Counted from the stretch's first letter, positions 53,377 through 62,737 are shown. The stretch is DNA of 64,000 nt from Salinisphaera dokdonensis (GCF_040361215.1 NZ_APND01000002.1:496001-560000), one strand, 5' to 3'. Numbers and translations are program-made. The notes: generated from the sequence alone by a model not told the origin.

Positions 53377-55122
53377 TCAGCTGCTGGCGGCCTTGTGGCC
53401 CAGGCCTTCGGCGTCCAGCTTGCGGTAGATGTACCACTGCTGGGCGATCGAGAGCAGGTTATTGGTACACCAGTAGAGCACCAGACCCGCCGGGAAGAAG
53501 GCGAAGAACACCGCCAGACCCACCGGCATGATCTGCATGATGCGCTGCTGCATCGGGTCCATGGTCACGTTCGCGGTCAGCTTCTGCTGCAGGAACATGG
53601 TCACACCGAAGACCACCGGCAGGATGTAATACGGATCGGGCGCGGACAGATCCTGAATCCAGAGCATGAACGGCGCGTGGCGCAGTTCGACGGATTCGCG
53701 CAGCACCCAGTACAACGAGATGAAAACCGGCATCTGCACGAGCATCGGCCAGCAGCCGGCGAGCGGATTGAAGCCCTCTTTCTTGTAGAGCTCCATCATC
53801 TTGGACTGCAGCTTCTGGCGGTCGTCGCCGTACTGCTCCTTGAGCTGCTGCATGCGCGGCGCAAACTTGCGCATGCGCGCCATCGCCCGGTACTGCGTTT
53901 CCGACAGCTTGTAGAACACGAGCTTGATCAGGAACGTCAGCAGGATGATCGCCACGCCCCAGTTTCCGACCAGCGCGTGTAGATGCTCCAGCACCCAGAA
54001 GATCGGCTTGCCGATCACCGTCAGCCAACCGTAGTCAACGGTCAGGCCAAGTCCAGGGGCGGTGGCATCGAGCGCATCAGAGATTTTCGGGCCGACGAAT
54101 AGTGTGGCCTCGAAATCCGACTGCGCACCGGCTGCGACATTTTGCTGGGCGCCGATAAAGCCGGTGGCGAAGCCGCCGGAAGCGTTGGGCACGTCCTTGG
54201 GCTGGCCAAAGAATCGCGCCTTGGCATCGGCCGGCGGGATCACCGCACCAATGAAGTAGTGCTGGATCATGGCCACCCAGCCACCCTGCTGGGTCAGCTC
54301 CAGCGGGTTTTCCGCCAGATCCTCGTGGCTTTCCGTACGGTAGCTATAACTATCGCCGTCTTCCGCCTGGTTGTACCAACCGACGCCAAAGAACGCCTGG
54401 GCGAAGGGCACATCGCCGGTGATCTCGAACGGGGCACGCCAGAACCGAACGTACTGAGACAAGCGCCAGTCGCTATCCGCGTTGTTGACCACCTTGTGGT
54501 TCAGACCGATGCGATAACTGTCGCGGTTGAAGGTATAGACCTTCGTGACCTCATGCCCGGCATCGTTCGTCCAGGTCAACGGCACCTCGAGGCTATCCTG
54601 GCCATCCTCGAGCTCGTACTCCTTCTGCTCGCTGCGATAGGTCGAGCGGTGATCGGGCGCGCTCGCGCCGTCCGCCACCAGCCCGCTCTGGGTAATGAAG
54701 AAGTTGGGTGCACTATCGTTGATCAAGCGCAGGTTGGTGTCCGGCTTTTCCGAGGACACCGGCACACCGCGCAGTTCGACCTTACGCAGGTCGCCACCGC
54801 GGGTATCGATAATGACGTCCAGCTTGTCGGTTACGACATGAATCTGGTCGGCTTCACCGACGACCGGCTGATCGTCCTGGCCGGTCTGTTCGCGTCGCGA
54901 ATCCGAACGCTGCTCGGGGCCGTCTTCTCCCGCTGGCGCGGACGACAGCGACGGCACATCGTCGTCATCGCTACTGGACGCGTAATCCTGCTGACTGCTG
55001 GTCTGACCGTTGGCCGAAGTCGCATCTGCATGCGTCGGAGCGTAGTCCGTCTGCCAGGCCTGATAGAGGAAAAAGCAGAGAACGCCGACAGCGCAGAGGA
55101 GTCCGAAACGAATATTTTCCAT
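53377..55122 (-). CDS. yidC: membrane protein insertase YidC
   Basis: A 581-residue insertase that places proteins into the inner membrane alone or with SecYEG. It has an N-terminal membrane anchor (FGLLCAVGVLCFFLYQAW), a large acidic periplasmic domain (~25-370) and five C-terminal membrane segments, including VAIILLTFLIKLVFYKLSETQYRAMARMRKFAPRMQQLKEQYGDDRQKLQ and GCWPMLVQMPVFISLYWVLRESVELRHAPF. It ends with a GHKAASS tail. The small gene yidD, usually between rnpA and yidC, is missing: only 18 bp separate them. Confidence 0.98.
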   Translation of the reverse strand: MENIRFGLLCAVGVLCFFLYQAWQTDYAPTHADATSANGQTSSQQDYASSSDDDDVPSLSSAPAGEDGPEQRSDSRREQTGQDDQPVVGEADQIHVVTDKLDVIIDTRGGDLRKVELRGVPVSSEKPDTNLRLINDSAPNFFITQSGLVADGASAPDHRSTYRSEQKEYELEDGQDSLEVPLTWTNDAGHEVTKVYTFNRDSYRIGLNHKVVNNADSDWRLSQYVRFWRAPFEITGDVPFAQAFFGVGWYNQAEDGDSYSYRTESHEDLAENPLELTQQGGWVAMIQHYFIGAVIPPADAKARFFGQPKDVPNASGGFATGFIGAQQNVAAGAQSDFEATLFVGPKISDALDATAPGLGLTVDYGWLTVIGKPIFWVLEHLHALVGNWGVAIILLTFLIKLVFYKLSETQYRAMARMRKFAPRMQQLKEQYGDDRQKLQSKMMELYKKEGFNPLAGCWPMLVQMPVFISLYWVLRESVELRHAPFMLWIQDLSAPDPYYILPVVFGVTMFLQQKLTANVTMDPMQQRIMQIMPVGLAVFFAFFPAGLVLYWCTNNLLSIAQQWYIYRKLDAEGLGHKAASS

Positions 55123-55140
55123 GCCTGGGGGAATCCCTCG

Positions 55141-55530
55141 TTAACGGGTCTTGCGCGACCCGTGATCGTGCGGCGGCCGGTTATCGAGGCGAACCAGCTG
55201 GGGCCAGATTTCGGCAAGCTGGGCAAAGAGCGCCGCGTTGTCTATCGCGGCGGTACGGCTTCTGGCCAGCACCACTACATCGATTGGCCCGAGTCGATGG
55301 CGGTTCAGCCGAAACGATTCACGCAAGACGCGTTTAACCCGGTTTCGGTCAACGGCGCGCGCAATTCTGCGCTTGGCAAGGGCAAGCCCAAGCCGCGGCT
55401 GATCCGCGCCACCAGGGGCTGCGATGATCACAAAACCGCGGCTTACAAACTTGCGACCCTGCGCGAAAACAGCGCGGAATTCGCTCGCTTGCCTGAGGCG
55501 CGCAGTCGCGGGAAACCCAGCCTGCGCCAC
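55141..55530 (-). CDS. rnpA: ribonuclease P protein component
   Basis: A 129-residue basic protein that assists the RNA subunit of RNase P in tRNA 5' processing. The RNR signature is visible in LGLALAKRRIARAVDRNRVKRVLRESFRL (~48-76). The start is GTG 55530 after AAGGAAAATCGG; rpmH ends 10 bp upstream, so both are cotranscribed as usual. Confidence 0.97.
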   Translation of the reverse strand: MAQAGFPATARLRQASEFRAVFAQGRKFVSRGFVIIAAPGGADQPRLGLALAKRRIARAVDRNRVKRVLRESFRLNRHRLGPIDVVVLARSRTAAIDNAALFAQLAEIWPQLVRLDNRPPHDHGSRKTR

Positions 55531-55540
55531 CCGATTTTCC

Positions 55541-55675
55541 TTACGGCGTCAGGCGCTTGCGGCCCTTCGCACGACGCGACGCCAGCACGGCACGTCCATT
55601 TTTGGTGGCCATGCGCGCACGGAAACCGTGGGTCCGCGCACGATGCAGGTTGCTCGGCTGATAGGTTCTTTTCAT
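55541..55675 (-). CDS. rpmH: 50S ribosomal protein L34
   Basis: A 44-residue ribosomal protein starting MKRTYQPSNLHRARTHGFR and ending with SRRAKGRKRLTP, almost identical to other bacterial L34. It heads the leftward rpmH-rnpA-yidC-mnmE unit. The divergent gap to dnaA contains a consensus DnaA box (55772-55780). Confidence 0.98.
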   Translation of the reverse strand: MKRTYQPSNLHRARTHGFRARMATKNGRAVLASRRAKGRKRLTP

Positions 55676-55771
55676 GACAGTCTCGACTCGGCGACCTGAT
55701 GGACGCACTTCGCGTTAAAGAGCGCGGATTCTAGTCGCCCTCGCCATGCCGTTGCAAGCGGTGAAAAACGC

Positions 55772-55780
55772 TGTGGATAA
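55772..55780 (-). promoter_or_regulatory. DnaA box upstream of dnaA
   Basis: TGTGGATAA, the exact complement of TTATCCACA, in the rpmH-dnaA gap. It probably serves autoregulation of dnaA and possibly origin function. Confidence 0.8.
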
Positions 55781-55857
55781 GTTGTGACTCGTACGCTAGG
55801 GTAAGGCGCCAGCGCGCCAGCTTGGCAGCGCTTTTTTTCGCTACGGAGTATCGGATC

Positions 55858-57171
55858 TTGGCTGACACGCTCTGGCAACGCTGTCTCACGCATATCGAGG
55901 CACGGCTGCCCGAAAAGGACATCAACCTCTGGCTGCGACCGCTCGAAGCCGAGTTCAACGACGATGGCCTGGACCTGATGGCGCCGAACGAAGTCGTGCG
56001 CGATCAGGTCGAGCGCGAGCTGCGCACCCCAATTGCGAATGCGCTCAACGATCTGGGCGCATTGCCCAAGCGCATCCGGGTTCTCGTGGGCGGCGGCCGC
56101 AAGCCACAAGCCTCTGCAGCGAGCGAAGCGGCCGCGCCGCCGCCGACCGCCCGCCATAACTTGGACAATCGCTATACCTTCGAGGCCTTCGTCCAGGGCA
56201 AGTCGAACCAGATCGCCCGCGCCGCCGCCGAGCAGGCCGCGAATCCCGACAACATGGCCTACAACCCGTTGCTGATCTACGGCGGTGTAGGTCTGGGCAA
56301 GACCCATCTGATGCAGAGCGTGGGCAATCGCCTGCTGGACAACAATCCACGCGCCAAGGTCGCATACGTCCGCTCAGAGCATTTCGTGAACGAGATGGTC
56401 ACTGCCATCCGCCACAACCGCATGGATCGCTTTAAGGCGCACTACAGGTCGCTGGACGCGCTGTTGATCGACGACATCCAGTTCTTCGCGAACAAGGATC
56501 GCTCCCAGGAAGAGTTTTTCCATACCTTCAACTCGCTGCTCGAATCGAACCAGCGGATCGTGATCACCTGTGATCGCTTCCCGAAGGAAGTCGAAGGGCT
56601 CGAGGATCGGCTCAAGTCGCGATTCTCCTGGGGCCTGTCCGTCGCGGTCGAGCCACCCGAGCTCGAGACCCGAGTGGCGATCATGCTTTCCAAGGCGGAT
56701 GCCCACGGTGTCACCTTGCCGCAGGAGGTCGCGTTCTTCATCGCCAAACGCGTGCGATCGAACGTGCGTGATCTCGAGGGGGCGCTTCATCGACTCAAGG
56801 CGTCGGCCCAGATCACGGGCACGCCGATTACCGTCGATTTCGCCAAGCAGGCGCTCCACGACATGCTCGCCGTCTACGACCGCCTGGTCACGCTGGAGAA
56901 CATTCAGCGCACGGTCGCCGAGTATTACAAGATGCGGTTGGCGGATCTGCTGGGCAAAAAACGTACACGCTCGGTCGCTCGTCCTCGCCAGATCGCGATG
57001 GCGCTGGCGAAGGAACTTACCAACCACAGCCTGCCGGAGATCGGTCAGGCGTTTGGTGGCCGAGACCATACGACCGTGCTCCACGCCTGCCGCAAGATCA
57101 AAGAGCTGCGTGAAACCGACGCTCGTGTGGATGAGGACTATGCAAACCTGAGCCGGATACTCACAAGCTAG
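55858..57171 (+). CDS. dnaA: chromosomal replication initiator protein DnaA
   Basis: A 437-residue AAA+ initiator. N-terminal domain I (LADTLWQRCLTHIEARLPEKDINLWLRPL) is followed by a short, Ala/Pro-rich domain II (~85-110). Walker A is LLIYGGVGLGKTHLM, Walker B is ALLIDDIQFF, and the C-terminal DNA-binding signature is GGRDHTTVLHACRKI. I prefer the TTG start at 55858, which follows GGAG and gives the family N-terminus; a TTG at 55822 would add 12 unconserved residues. It melts the origin and loads DnaB. The order dnaA-dnaN-recF-gyrB follows. Confidence 0.97.
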   Translation: MADTLWQRCLTHIEARLPEKDINLWLRPLEAEFNDDGLDLMAPNEVVRDQVERELRTPIANALNDLGALPKRIRVLVGGGRKPQASAASEAAAPPPTARHNLDNRYTFEAFVQGKSNQIARAAAEQAANPDNMAYNPLLIYGGVGLGKTHLMQSVGNRLLDNNPRAKVAYVRSEHFVNEMVTAIRHNRMDRFKAHYRSLDALLIDDIQFFANKDRSQEEFFHTFNSLLESNQRIVITCDRFPKEVEGLEDRLKSRFSWGLSVAVEPPELETRVAIMLSKADAHGVTLPQEVAFFIAKRVRSNVRDLEGALHRLKASAQITGTPITVDFAKQALHDMLAVYDRLVTLENIQRTVAEYYKMRLADLLGKKRTRSVARPRQIAMALAKELTNHSLPEIGQAFGGRDHTTVLHACRKIKELRETDARVDEDYANLSRILTS

Positions 57172-57422
57172 CTGGGGATAAAGCGGGGATAAGTCGGGAT
57201 CCGCTTTTTAATAGCGCCGCTCGAATAATCCACGCACATACTGTCCACAGCGATGTAACAACATTCAGACCGCTTTCTCAATAGAATCTAAACAGGCTCA
57301 AGCATCTGTTTATGAATAATAAAATCGAGTTCTCAACAGAATTCGGCTGACACTGTTACTACTACTACTAACTTTTCTTATATCCCTTAAGACAACAAAG
57401 ACGACTGTTCCCGGAGCCCGCC
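57172..57422. other. candidate replication origin in the dnaA-dnaN gap
   Basis: A 251-bp gap, clearly AT-richer than its surroundings. It has two GGGGATAA DnaA-box variants at 57173-57192, further degenerate boxes around 57225 and 57242 (AATCCACG, GTCCACAG), and a tract with four TAC units (57358-57369). On the other strand this tract reads TAG repeats, like DnaA-trio elements next to a melting region. An AT-rich stretch (AACTTTTCTTATATCCC) follows. This is a functional prediction from position and motifs only. Confidence 0.6.
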
Positions 57423-58523
57423 ATGCAATTCACCGTGCAGCGCAAGGATCTGCTCACTGCTCTTCAGACCGTGATTGGCGTCGTAGAACGACGCCAGACG
57501 ATGCCGATTCTTTCGAACATCCTTATTCGGACGAAAAACGATCGCATCGTGGTGACCGCGACCGACCTAGAGCTCGAGCTTATTACCGACACCCCGGCGG
57601 TCATTGCGGCGCCCGGTTCAGCCGCTGTTCCGGCACGTAAACTGCTCGACATTTGTCGGGGGTTACCGGACGACGCGGAAATCACGCTGCATCACGATCA
57701 GCAGCAAACCCGGGTTCAATCCGGACGTTCGCGATTTACTCTCGCGACCATGTCTGCAGACGACTGGCCGTATCTCGATGAAGTGGACGAAGGGCAACGC
57801 ATTACGCTTTCGGAACGCGTTCTAAAAGGCCTGCTCGATCGCACCCATTTCGCGATGGCCCACCAGGATGTTCGGTATTACTTGAATGGCTTGTTGCTAT
57901 CGCTCCGAGATGATCGTGCACGTTGCGTTGCAACAGATGGTCATCGGCTAGCGCTGAGCGACGCCCAGGTAAAGATCGGGATCGAAGAACCGATTCAAGC
58001 GATCGTGCCTCGTAAAGCGATCACAGAGTTGGTGCGGCTACTAGATAGCAGCGAAGCGGAAATCAATCTGCAGCTGTCTTCCAAGCACTTGCGGTTGCAG
58101 TTGCCAGGTCTCGTATTCACGACCAAATTGATCGACGGTCGTTTCCCCGATTACGAACGCGTCATTCCAGCCGACGCGGATCGCTGCATGTATGCCGATC
58201 GCGACACGATTCGTCAGGCCCTGTCTCGTACCGCGATTCTGTCCAACGAGAAGTTCGGCGGGGTTCGCCTCGCGCTGAGTTCGCATAGCTTGCGGCTTCA
58301 AGCGCAGAACGTAGAGCGCGAAGAAGCCGAGGATGAGATCCAGGTGAGCTACGACAGTGACCCGATCGAGATCGGCTTCAACGTGAATTATTTGCTTGAA
58401 GCACTCGGTGCGATGGATAGCGGGGAATTCACGCTGTCGCTTTCCGGTCCGGACAGCAGCGGGTTACTGCAGGCCGCGAATGACCCCGCTACGCGTTATG
58501 TCGTAATGCCCATGCGTTTGTAG
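57423..58523 (+). CDS. dnaN: DNA polymerase III beta sliding clamp
   Basis: A 366-residue clamp with three repeated domains; it tethers the replicative polymerase to DNA and docks many repair proteins. Family segments include MQFTVQRKDLLTALQTVIGVVERRQTMPILSNILI and VATDGHRLAL, and it ends TRYVVMPMRL, the conserved C-terminus of the hydrophobic binding pocket. The start ATG 57423 follows CCGGAG. recF begins 15 bp after the stop. Confidence 0.98.
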   Translation: MQFTVQRKDLLTALQTVIGVVERRQTMPILSNILIRTKNDRIVVTATDLELELITDTPAVIAAPGSAAVPARKLLDICRGLPDDAEITLHHDQQQTRVQSGRSRFTLATMSADDWPYLDEVDEGQRITLSERVLKGLLDRTHFAMAHQDVRYYLNGLLLSLRDDRARCVATDGHRLALSDAQVKIGIEEPIQAIVPRKAITELVRLLDSSEAEINLQLSSKHLRLQLPGLVFTTKLIDGRFPDYERVIPADADRCMYADRDTIRQALSRTAILSNEKFGGVRLALSSHSLRLQAQNVEREEAEDEIQVSYDSDPIEIGFNVNYLLEALGAMDSGEFTLSLSGPDSSGLLQAANDPATRYVVMPMRL

Positions 58524-58538
58524 TGCAGTAGCGCTGCG

Positions 58539-59615
58539 ATGCATCTCACCCGTCTACGGTTGCATGATTTCCGGTGCTTCGAGCAGGTCGAGATTGTTCC
58601 GAGCGCGACCACCAACGTAATAACGGGCGACAACGCCTCGGGCAAGACAAGCTTGCTCGAGGCGATTTTCTTTCTGGGGCGCGGTCAGTCGTTCAGGCAG
58701 TCGGGGCCACGTCCCGCAATTCGACGTGGCGCAAACGCATTCACGCTCAATGCAGAGATCGGCGTGCCCGACGGCCTAAGCCATCGGCTTGGGATCCATC
58801 GCGACAAACGCGGTATTGCTTATCGGCGCGATGGCGAGAATGCGACAACGCGACTCGATCTAATCAACACGCTTCCTCTCCAGATGATCGACCCGAATGT
58901 TCATCGTCTGCTTGAACAGGGCCCGCGCTATCGACGCCACTTCATGGACTGGGGTGTGTTTCACGTGGAACACACGTTCTTTCCTGCTTGGCGACGGTAT
59001 CGACGCGCATTGCGCCAACGTAACCGGGCTCTCAAATCACGATGGCCGAAGAAAGACGTTATTGCGTGGGACGCGGAGCTCGTTCGTAACGCGGAGCTGG
59101 TCGATGCGTCGAGGCGTGCTTATATCGATTATCTATACGCAGGCTTGCCGGCCCAGGCGCAACGTCTGCTTGGTGGCGAGCCCGTCACGCTCGAGTACGA
59201 AAGCGGCTGGCGTGGCGACGATGGTTTTGGCCATGCGCTCGCAGCTAACTTGGACCAGGACCTTCGGGCCGGTTTCACACAACAAGGCCCGCATCGCTCC
59301 GATCTTCGAGTGTCAGTTGCGAGCACCAAAGCGCGTGACTGGGTTTCGCGCGGTCAGCAGAAAATACTGACGACAGCCCTGTTGTTGGTTCAGGCGGAGC
59401 TTCTTTACCAGCGACGTGGTATACGGCCCGTCTTGTTAATCGACGATATGGCGGCAGAACTAGGGGCGCGTTATCGAGAGGTGCTGGCCGAAGAAATTGC
59501 GCGTATCGGCGGGCAATCGTTCATCACATTTTTGGAGCCGTCCCTCGTTCCGCAGGCGCTTTCCGATGCGGCTATGTTCCACGTGGAACACGGGGCTGTA
59601 GCCGCTCCATGCTAG
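58539..59615 (+). CDS. recF: DNA recombination/repair protein RecF
   Basis: A 358-residue SMC-like ATPase that helps load RecA on gapped DNA. Walker A is TGDNASGKTSLLEAIFFLGRGQSFR, the ABC-type signature is WVSRGQQKILTTALLLVQAELL, and Walker B is PVLLIDDMAAELG. It follows dnaN with a 15-bp gap. Two parS-like palindromes lie inside the gene (58957-58972 and 59575-59590), where they encode FHVEH in the protein. The last residues after the second site are variable. Confidence 0.97.
   Translation: MHLTRLRLHDFRCFEQVEIVPSATTNVITGDNASGKTSLLEAIFFLGRGQSFRQSGPRPAIRRGANAFTLNAEIGVPDGLSHRLGIHRDKRGIAYRRDGENATTRLDLINTLPLQMIDPNVHRLLEQGPRYRRHFMDWGVFHVEHTFFPAWRRYRRALRQRNRALKSRWPKKDVIAWDAELVRNAELVDASRRAYIDYLYAGLPAQAQRLLGGEPVTLEYESGWRGDDGFGHALAANLDQDLRAGFTQQGPHRSDLRVSVASTKARDWVSRGQQKILTTALLLVQAELLYQRRGIRPVLLIDDMAAELGARYREVLAEEIARIGGQSFITFLEPSLVPQALSDAAMFHVEHGAVAAPC
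58957..58972. promoter_or_regulatory. parS-like site inside recF
   Basis: TGTTTCACGTGGAACA matches the ParB-binding parS consensus with one deviation from a perfect palindrome. Its position near the origin is where chromosomal parS sites cluster. Confidence 0.85.
59575..59590. promoter_or_regulatory. perfect parS site at the 3' end of recF
   Basis: TGTTCCACGTGGAACA is a 16-bp perfect palindrome and matches the parS core used by Pseudomonas-type ParB proteins. It would nucleate ParB spreading for origin segregation. Confidence 0.92.
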
Positions 59616-59674
59616 GCAACATGGTAGAATTGTAGGATTGATTCGGATGAATCCTGCTCGATCTGCGGTGCAAT

Positions 59675-62095
59675 ATGGCGGAATCCAACGGCGACTACAA
59701 CTCCAGTAGTATCAAAGTTCTGAAAGGCCTCGAGGCGGTGCGTAAGCGCCCCGGGATGTATATCGGTGACACGGACGATGGCACCGGTCTTCATCATATG
59801 GTGTTCGAAGTCGTCGACAACGCGATCGACGAAGCGCTCGCAGGCTACTGCAACGAAATCCACGTCGCGATCCACCGCGACCAGAGTATCACCGTGACTG
59901 ACGATGGGCGTGGTATTCCCGTCGATCACCACGAGGGTGAAGGGCGTTCAGCGGCTGAAGTCATCATGACGGTGCTGCATGCCGGAGGTAAGTTCGATGC
60001 GAACTCCTACAAGGTGTCAGGCGGTCTGCATGGCGTAGGCGTATCGGTGGTCAACGCGTTGTCCGACCACCTGGAACTGAATATCTTCCGCGACGGTAAG
60101 CATTACCGGCAGGCCTACAGCATGGGCGAGCCTCAGGCGGATCTGTCGGCGTTGGCGGACACCGAGAAAACCGGCACTTCGATTCATTTTCACCCGAGTG
60201 CCGAAGTCTTCACGAACATAACGTTCAGCTTCGACATTCTGGCGAAGCGCCTCAGGGAATTGTCGTTCCTCAACTCCGGTGTACGGATCCGCCTGAGCGA
60301 AGACGCGAGTGAGCGCGATGTGGTTTTCGAGTACGAAGGCGGCATCCGCGCGTTCGTGGAGAACCTCAACGAGAACAAGACACAGCTTCACGAGACGGTC
60401 TGCTATTTCACCGCGGAACGCGACGACATCGTTGTCGAAGTGGCGATGCAGTGGAACGACTCCTATCAGGAAAGCGTGTTCTGCTACACAAACAACATCC
60501 CGCAGCGCGACGGCGGCACCCATCTGGCCGGCTTCCGCGGCGCCCTCACGCGTACGTTGAACGGTTATATCGAATCGGAAGGCCTGGCCAAGAAAGAGAA
60601 GGTCGCCCCCGCCGGAGATGACGCACGCGAGGGGCTTACAGCGGTCGTGTCAGTAAAGGTTCCGGACCCGAAGTTCTCCTCCCAGACGAAAGAAAAACTG
60701 GTTTCGTCCGAAGTTCGTGCCGTTGTCGAGTCGACCGTAAACGAGCATCTAAGCGATTTCCTGCTCGAGAACCCCCGGGATGCCAAAGTCATTGCCGGCA
60801 AGGTGATCGAGGCTGCGCGAGCCCGTGACGCAGCGCGTCGGGCGCGGGACATGACGCGCCGCAAGGGCGCGCTCGATATCGCCGGTTTGCCGGGCAAACT
60901 CGCCGATTGCCAGGAAAAGGATCCTTCGCAGTCTGAAATCTTCCTGGTGGAGGGCGACTCAGCGGGCGGCTCTGCGAAGCAGGGTCGCGATCGCCACAAC
61001 CAGGCGATTCTGCCGCTCAAGGGCAAGATTCTGAACGTCGAGAAGGCGCGATTCGACAAGATGCTGTCCTCGGTCGAAGTCGGCACGCTGATTACGGCTC
61101 TGGGTTGTGGCATTGGCCGTGATGAGTTCGACCCGGCGAAGCTGCGTTATCACCGCATCATCATCATGACTGACGCGGACGTGGATGGTTCGCATATCCG
61201 CACGCTGCTGCTGACATTCTTCTATCGGCAGATGTTCGCCCTGATCGAAGCAGGCTACGTCTATATTGCCCAGCCGCCCCTGTACAAGGTGAAGAGCGGC
61301 AAGCAGGAGTACTACGTCAAGGACGACAAGGAGCTGAGTAACTATCTCCTGCGCCTTGCCTTGAGCAAGGCCGAGTTGCGTGTCAGCGCAGATGCGCCGC
61401 CGATAGCCGACGATGCCCTCGCCGAACTCTCCCATCGCTTCATGGGCATGCTGGAAGATATTGATCGTCTGACGCGCCGTTTCGATCCGGCGACGCTCAA
61501 GGAGATGACTTATCTGCCCCCGATGACGCCGGAGTTGTTCTCCAACACCGAGAGCATGCAAGCCTGGGCCGAGCAGCTGCAGACCCGTCTCGATGCTCGC
61601 AACGAAGCACGTCATCGCTACGAGGTGCAGATCAAACCGGCCGATGACGAACGGCCCCTGCATCTTCAGGTGACGCGCTTCAGCCACGGTATTCCGCATA
61701 CCTTTGTCTGGCACGAGGATTTCTTCACGGGCGAGGAGTATCAGCGCATGGCCAGCCTCGGCAACGAGTTGCTCGAGCTGATGGGCGAAGGTGCTCAGGT
61801 CAGCCGCGGCGAGCGTACGGAGAGTGTCGAGACGTTTGAGGCTGCTTACGAGTGGCTACTGTCCGAGGCGAAGCGTGGACAGAACGTGCAGCGCTACAAG
61901 GGCCTGGGCGAAATGAACCCGGACCAGCTATGGGAAACCACGATGGATCCCAACAGCCGTCGCTTGATGCAGGTGAAGATTGACGATGCCGTCGGTGCGG
62001 ATCAGATCTTTACGACGCTCATGGGCGACCACGTGGAGCCGCGCCGCGAGTTCATCGAGCGCAATGCGCTGATGGTGTCGAACCTGGACGTATAG
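59675..62095 (+). CDS. gyrB: DNA gyrase subunit B
   Basis: An 806-residue ATPase subunit (E. coli 804) of the enzyme that introduces negative supercoils. GHKL ATP-binding elements: VLKGLEAVRKRPGMYIGDT, VDNAIDEALAGYC and DGRGIPVDHH. The TOPRIM domain has LVEGDSAGGSAKQGRDR and MTDADVDGSHIRTLLLTF, and the conserved QRYKGLGEMNPDQLWETTM follows; the coumarin/quinolone-region motif PLKGKILNVEKAR is intact. The start ATG 59675 has a weak ribosome site. It is last of the dnaA-dnaN-recF-gyrB run and is followed by a terminator. Confidence 0.99.
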   Translation: MAESNGDYNSSSIKVLKGLEAVRKRPGMYIGDTDDGTGLHHMVFEVVDNAIDEALAGYCNEIHVAIHRDQSITVTDDGRGIPVDHHEGEGRSAAEVIMTVLHAGGKFDANSYKVSGGLHGVGVSVVNALSDHLELNIFRDGKHYRQAYSMGEPQADLSALADTEKTGTSIHFHPSAEVFTNITFSFDILAKRLRELSFLNSGVRIRLSEDASERDVVFEYEGGIRAFVENLNENKTQLHETVCYFTAERDDIVVEVAMQWNDSYQESVFCYTNNIPQRDGGTHLAGFRGALTRTLNGYIESEGLAKKEKVAPAGDDAREGLTAVVSVKVPDPKFSSQTKEKLVSSEVRAVVESTVNEHLSDFLLENPRDAKVIAGKVIEAARARDAARRARDMTRRKGALDIAGLPGKLADCQEKDPSQSEIFLVEGDSAGGSAKQGRDRHNQAILPLKGKILNVEKARFDKMLSSVEVGTLITALGCGIGRDEFDPAKLRYHRIIIMTDADVDGSHIRTLLLTFFYRQMFALIEAGYVYIAQPPLYKVKSGKQEYYVKDDKELSNYLLRLALSKAELRVSADAPPIADDALAELSHRFMGMLEDIDRLTRRFDPATLKEMTYLPPMTPELFSNTESMQAWAEQLQTRLDARNEARHRYEVQIKPADDERPLHLQVTRFSHGIPHTFVWHEDFFTGEEYQRMASLGNELLELMGEGAQVSRGERTESVETFEAAYEWLLSEAKRGQNVQRYKGLGEMNPDQLWETTMDPNSRRLMQVKIDDAVGADQIFTTLMGDHVEPRREFIERNALMVSNLDV

Positions 62096-62123
62096 ATCTG
62101 CGCCAAAAGCGCTGGAAGTATAG

Positions 62124-62152
62124 AAAGCGGCTGTCTATCAGCCGCTTTTTTT
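62124..62152 (+). terminator. terminator of the dnaA-gyrB run
   Basis: The stem AAAGCGGCT / AGCCGCTTT with a 7-base loop is followed by seven T residues. It overlaps the last codons of the convergent gmhB gene. Confidence 0.9.
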
Positions 62153-62701
62153 ATGTCGGCGTGCAGTCTGTTCTTCGATGAGAGCATCGGCCGCGGCCGC
62201 TAGATTGGCGTGGACCACCACGTGATCGTTGGCGTCGTATTTGTCGTTACTGCCCGGTTTGCCCGTGCGTACGAATATCGGCCTTGCGCCAGCGGATTGG
62301 GCCGCCTGCATATCTGTATCGCTATCGCCAATGAACGGCACGCCCTTTATCGAGACGCCGAACCGGCGCGCGATATCGTCGAGTAGGCCGGTGCCCGGTT
62401 TGCGACAGGCGCAGCCGTCGTCCGGGCCGTGCGGGCAGAAGAAGATCCCATCGAGCTGGGTTCCGATATCGGCCAGCATCCGGGTCATCTTGTCGTGGAT
62501 AGCGAACAGCGTGTCGTAATCGAACAGGCCGCGTGCGAGCCCGGATTGGTTGCTCGCAACCGCGACCCGGAAACCCGCATGCTTGAGTTTCACGATGGCT
62601 TCGAGGCTGCCCGGTATCGGGCGCCATTCGGCCGGCGACTTGATGAAGTCGTCGCTGTCTTCGTTGATGACGCCGTCGCGATCGAGGATGACCAGTTTCA
62701 T
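62138..62701 (-). CDS. gmhB: D-glycero-beta-D-manno-heptose 1,7-bisphosphate 7-phosphatase
   Basis: A 187-residue HAD-superfamily phosphatase in ADP-heptose synthesis for lipopolysaccharide core. The nucleophile motif is VILDRDGVINEDSDDFIKS (Asp at 7-9 region), with SNQSGLARGLF in motif II. The zinc-binding loop FFCPHGPDDGCACRKPGTGLL is typical of GmhB, and FIGDSDTDMQAAQSAGA forms the acidic motif. The stop overlaps the gyrB terminator. It follows glyS on the minus strand, as in many gammaproteobacteria. Confidence 0.95.
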   Translation of the reverse strand: MKLVILDRDGVINEDSDDFIKSPAEWRPIPGSLEAIVKLKHAGFRVAVASNQSGLARGLFDYDTLFAIHDKMTRMLADIGTQLDGIFFCPHGPDDGCACRKPGTGLLDDIARRFGVSIKGVPFIGDSDTDMQAAQSAGARPIFVRTGKPGSNDKYDANDHVVVHANLAAAADALIEEQTARRHKKSG

Positions 62702-62737
62702 GCGGCCAGTCTGTTGTATGTCGATGGGGGCGTCCAG

